This document shows, one piece after another, positions 13,373 through 14,535 of a stretch of DNA of 14,535 bases. The position numbers and the translations under genes were made by a program. Where the stretch lies: the NCBI GenBank assembly GCA_014238195.1, contig JABABO010000404.1:1-14535 (forward strand), given 5' to 3'. Every line of letters begins with the position of its first letter. The first letter of the stretch is position 1. The notes under the pieces were generated by a model, which did not search any database, was not told where the DNA came from, and worked only from the letters and a program-made list of their open reading frames with translations. The DNA comes from Kordiimonadaceae bacterium (GTDB taxonomy: Bacteria > Pseudomonadota > Alphaproteobacteria > Sphingomonadales > Kordiimonadaceae).

Positions 13373-14535
13373 ATGGCGTTCATTGGTGGTAATACAAGTG
13401 GTTTTTTTGGTGGCACTAGCTTGCCGCAAACCCGTATTGTTGGCATCAATACAAATTTGCTCTCACTATCGTTCGAAGCTAAGCTTACCCAGATTGGCTT
13501 GCAATCATTATCGGCGGCTGACCGCGCAAATATTAACGCCCAAGCGCGCGGCCAATCAGATACGGTCACAACACCGTGGGCGTTGGATGCTGCCGCAGAC
13601 TCTGATGATAGCCTAGCATCAAAGGTCCGCGAAGTGACATCGCTTTCTAAACTGATTGATCTTGATGACCGTGCCTTGGATGCTGTCTCAGGTGACATGG
13701 ATGCACAAGCGACTTTCGCGCTTTACCGGGCGCTAAATCATATGAAAACGCTCGCTGAATATTCGGCTGATGATGGAACAATTTCTTCAAGCCGCGGCCG
13801 GATTGATGCAAAATTTCAAGACGGTCTCAGCGAAATAAGTGATTATCTTGCAACGGCGGACCTTGAAAAGCTTGATCTGTTTTTAGGTGATAAAAATTAT
13901 AGCACCGAAACGACGACTCGTCTTGGAAAAGACAGCACGACATACACAGGTACAGGGGTTACATCAGATACAAGTGCTGTGATCGCTGGACTAACAGGCA
14001 GCGAGAGCTTTGACATCACCCTGACAAAAACCAGTCTAACAACGGATGAGGTTTTAAGTACTGATACAATTAATATTGATTTAAGCGGTGTAACGGGTGA
14101 TCTATCGATGGATAATATCACTGCTTATGTCAATGAACAAATCTCGGCGATCCAAGCGACCGATGAAGGCGGCGACCCAGAATTTGATGACGAAGGGGCG
14201 CCAATACCGCGTTACCAAAGCCAATTTACAATGCAGCGCAACAGTGTAACGGGGCAGTATGCGTTTAAGCTTGAAGGGACATTGACAGAATCTATGTCCT
14301 TAAGTGCTACCGCAACAGAACCCTCCTTATATATTGCGGCTTCGGTCAATACCTTTGACAGTGAATATGCAGATACATCTCGCATCATCGAATTTGACGG
14401 CTTATCGGGCACAATAACACGGTCTGATACCACCAGTTTTGCAGCGATTGATTTGCAAGCCACCGATATTAATGAACTCACACAGGATATCGAAGAAGAG
14501 GACTTGGATGCAAACCTTGCGGCCTTGCGTGATAA
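13373..14535 (+). CDS. FlaEY-like flagellum-associated protein, N-terminal part (3' end outside window)
   Basis: The frame is open from ATG 13373 to the right edge: 387 complete codons with no stop. No earlier start codon exists, since an in-frame TAA lies at 13310-13312. The N-terminus MAFIGGNTSGFFGGTSLPQT continues into a helical region with INTNLLSLSFEAKL and ATFALYRALNHMKTLAEYSA. This resembles alphaproteobacterial proteins annotated as FlaEY-type flagellar regulatory or flagellin-associated proteins. From about residue 180 the sequence becomes Ser/Thr/Asp-rich and beta-prone with many short hydroxyl-rich stretches. It contains no cysteine and no Sec signal peptide, and it is clearly acidic. 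This fits an exported or surface flagellar component, or a protein secreted without cleavage. The name is from recall of family pattern; a generic secreted acidic protein is the alternative. The ribosome site is weak. Confidence 0.6.
   Translation, partial: MAFIGGNTSGFFGGTSLPQTRIVGINTNLLSLSFEAKLTQIGLQSLSAADRANINAQARGQSDTVTTPWALDAAADSDDSLASKVREVTSLSKLIDLDDRALDAVSGDMDAQATFALYRALNHMKTLAEYSADDGTISSSRGRIDAKFQDGLSEISDYLATADLEKLDLFLGDKNYSTETTTRLGKDSTTYTGTGVTSDTSAVIAGLTGSESFDITLTKTSLTTDEVLSTDTINIDLSGVTGDLSMDNITAYVNEQISAIQATDEGGDPEFDDEGAPIPRYQSQFTMQRNSVTGQYAFKLEGTLTESMSLSATATEPSLYIAASVNTFDSEYADTSRIIEFDGLSGTITRSDTTSFAAIDLQATDINELTQDIEEEDLDANLAALRD

Noticed and set aside
13409..13422. TGGCAC-like and TTGC-like elements resembling a sigma-54 promoter
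   Set aside because: The GG to GC spacing is nine, not ten, and the site lies inside the FlaEY-like coding sequence.
13068..13616. Plus-strand open frame of 182 codons across the intergenic region and the FlaEY-like start
   Set aside because: No family features; it overlaps the better-supported frame from 13373 in a different frame and starts in the yggT ribosome-site region.
13309..13698. Minus-strand open frame opposite the FlaEY-like gene
   Set aside because: Composition is that of an antisense shadow (Ser/Ala/Arg-rich), with no motif and no ribosome site.
1..14535. tRNA, rRNA, CRISPR arrays, insertion sequences, prophage or toxin-antitoxin genes
   Set aside because: Looked for on both strands by eye; none supported by structure, repeats or motifs.

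Overview
The window looks like chromosomal DNA of a flagellated, probably marine alphaproteobacterium of moderate GC content. The evidence is the gene families: a mitofilin-like protein followed by an alphaproteobacterial-type HemY, a BCCT osmolyte transporter, a KefF/KefC-type pair, FolD with MarC, YggT, and a flagellum-associated FlaEY-like protein at the right edge. There are no rRNA or tRNA genes, CRISPR arrays, transposases or phage genes. The species cannot be named from the sequence.

Layout. Positions 2-1944 (+) hold the 3' end of a mitofilin-like gene, translationally coupled to hemY; this is normally the tail of a hemC/hemD heme locus. Positions 2018-3580 (-) hold a BCCT transporter. 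A 195-base divergent intergenic region follows, with a promoter-like element and a strong dyad. Positions 3776-6813 (+) hold a tightly coupled four-gene operon: a DinB-fold protein, a TANGO2/NRDE protein, a membrane-anchored ATP-grasp ligase and an OlsB-like N-acyltransferase. Positions 6861-8312 (-) hold a flavin monooxygenase with the Baeyer-Villiger fingerprint. Positions 8427-10927 (-) hold a Kef-type K+/H+ antiporter with its overlapping quinone-reductase-like partner. Positions 11070-13069 (-) hold marC, folD and yggT, separated by short gaps that contain small direct repeats. Positions 13373-14535 (+) hold the 5' part of a cysteine-free, acidic, Ser/Thr-rich protein resembling FlaEY-type flagellar proteins. 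Its upstream region carries a cluster of ATGCCTA half-sites.

How the genes work together. Most of the window is housekeeping or membrane physiology: heme-locus membrane proteins, osmolyte uptake, electrophile-gated K+ efflux and one-carbon metabolism. The best candidate for an undescribed system is the four-gene operon. Its start and stop codons overlap at every junction, and it combines an amide- or ester-forming ATP-grasp ligase, an N-acyltransferase, an Ntn-hydrolase-like TANGO2 protein with a predicted N-terminal cysteine, and a probable metal-binding DinB protein. This could be a pathway for an acylated amino-acid or peptide lipid, or for a small thiol or heme-related metabolite. The product is inference; only the gene set and its coupling are seen.
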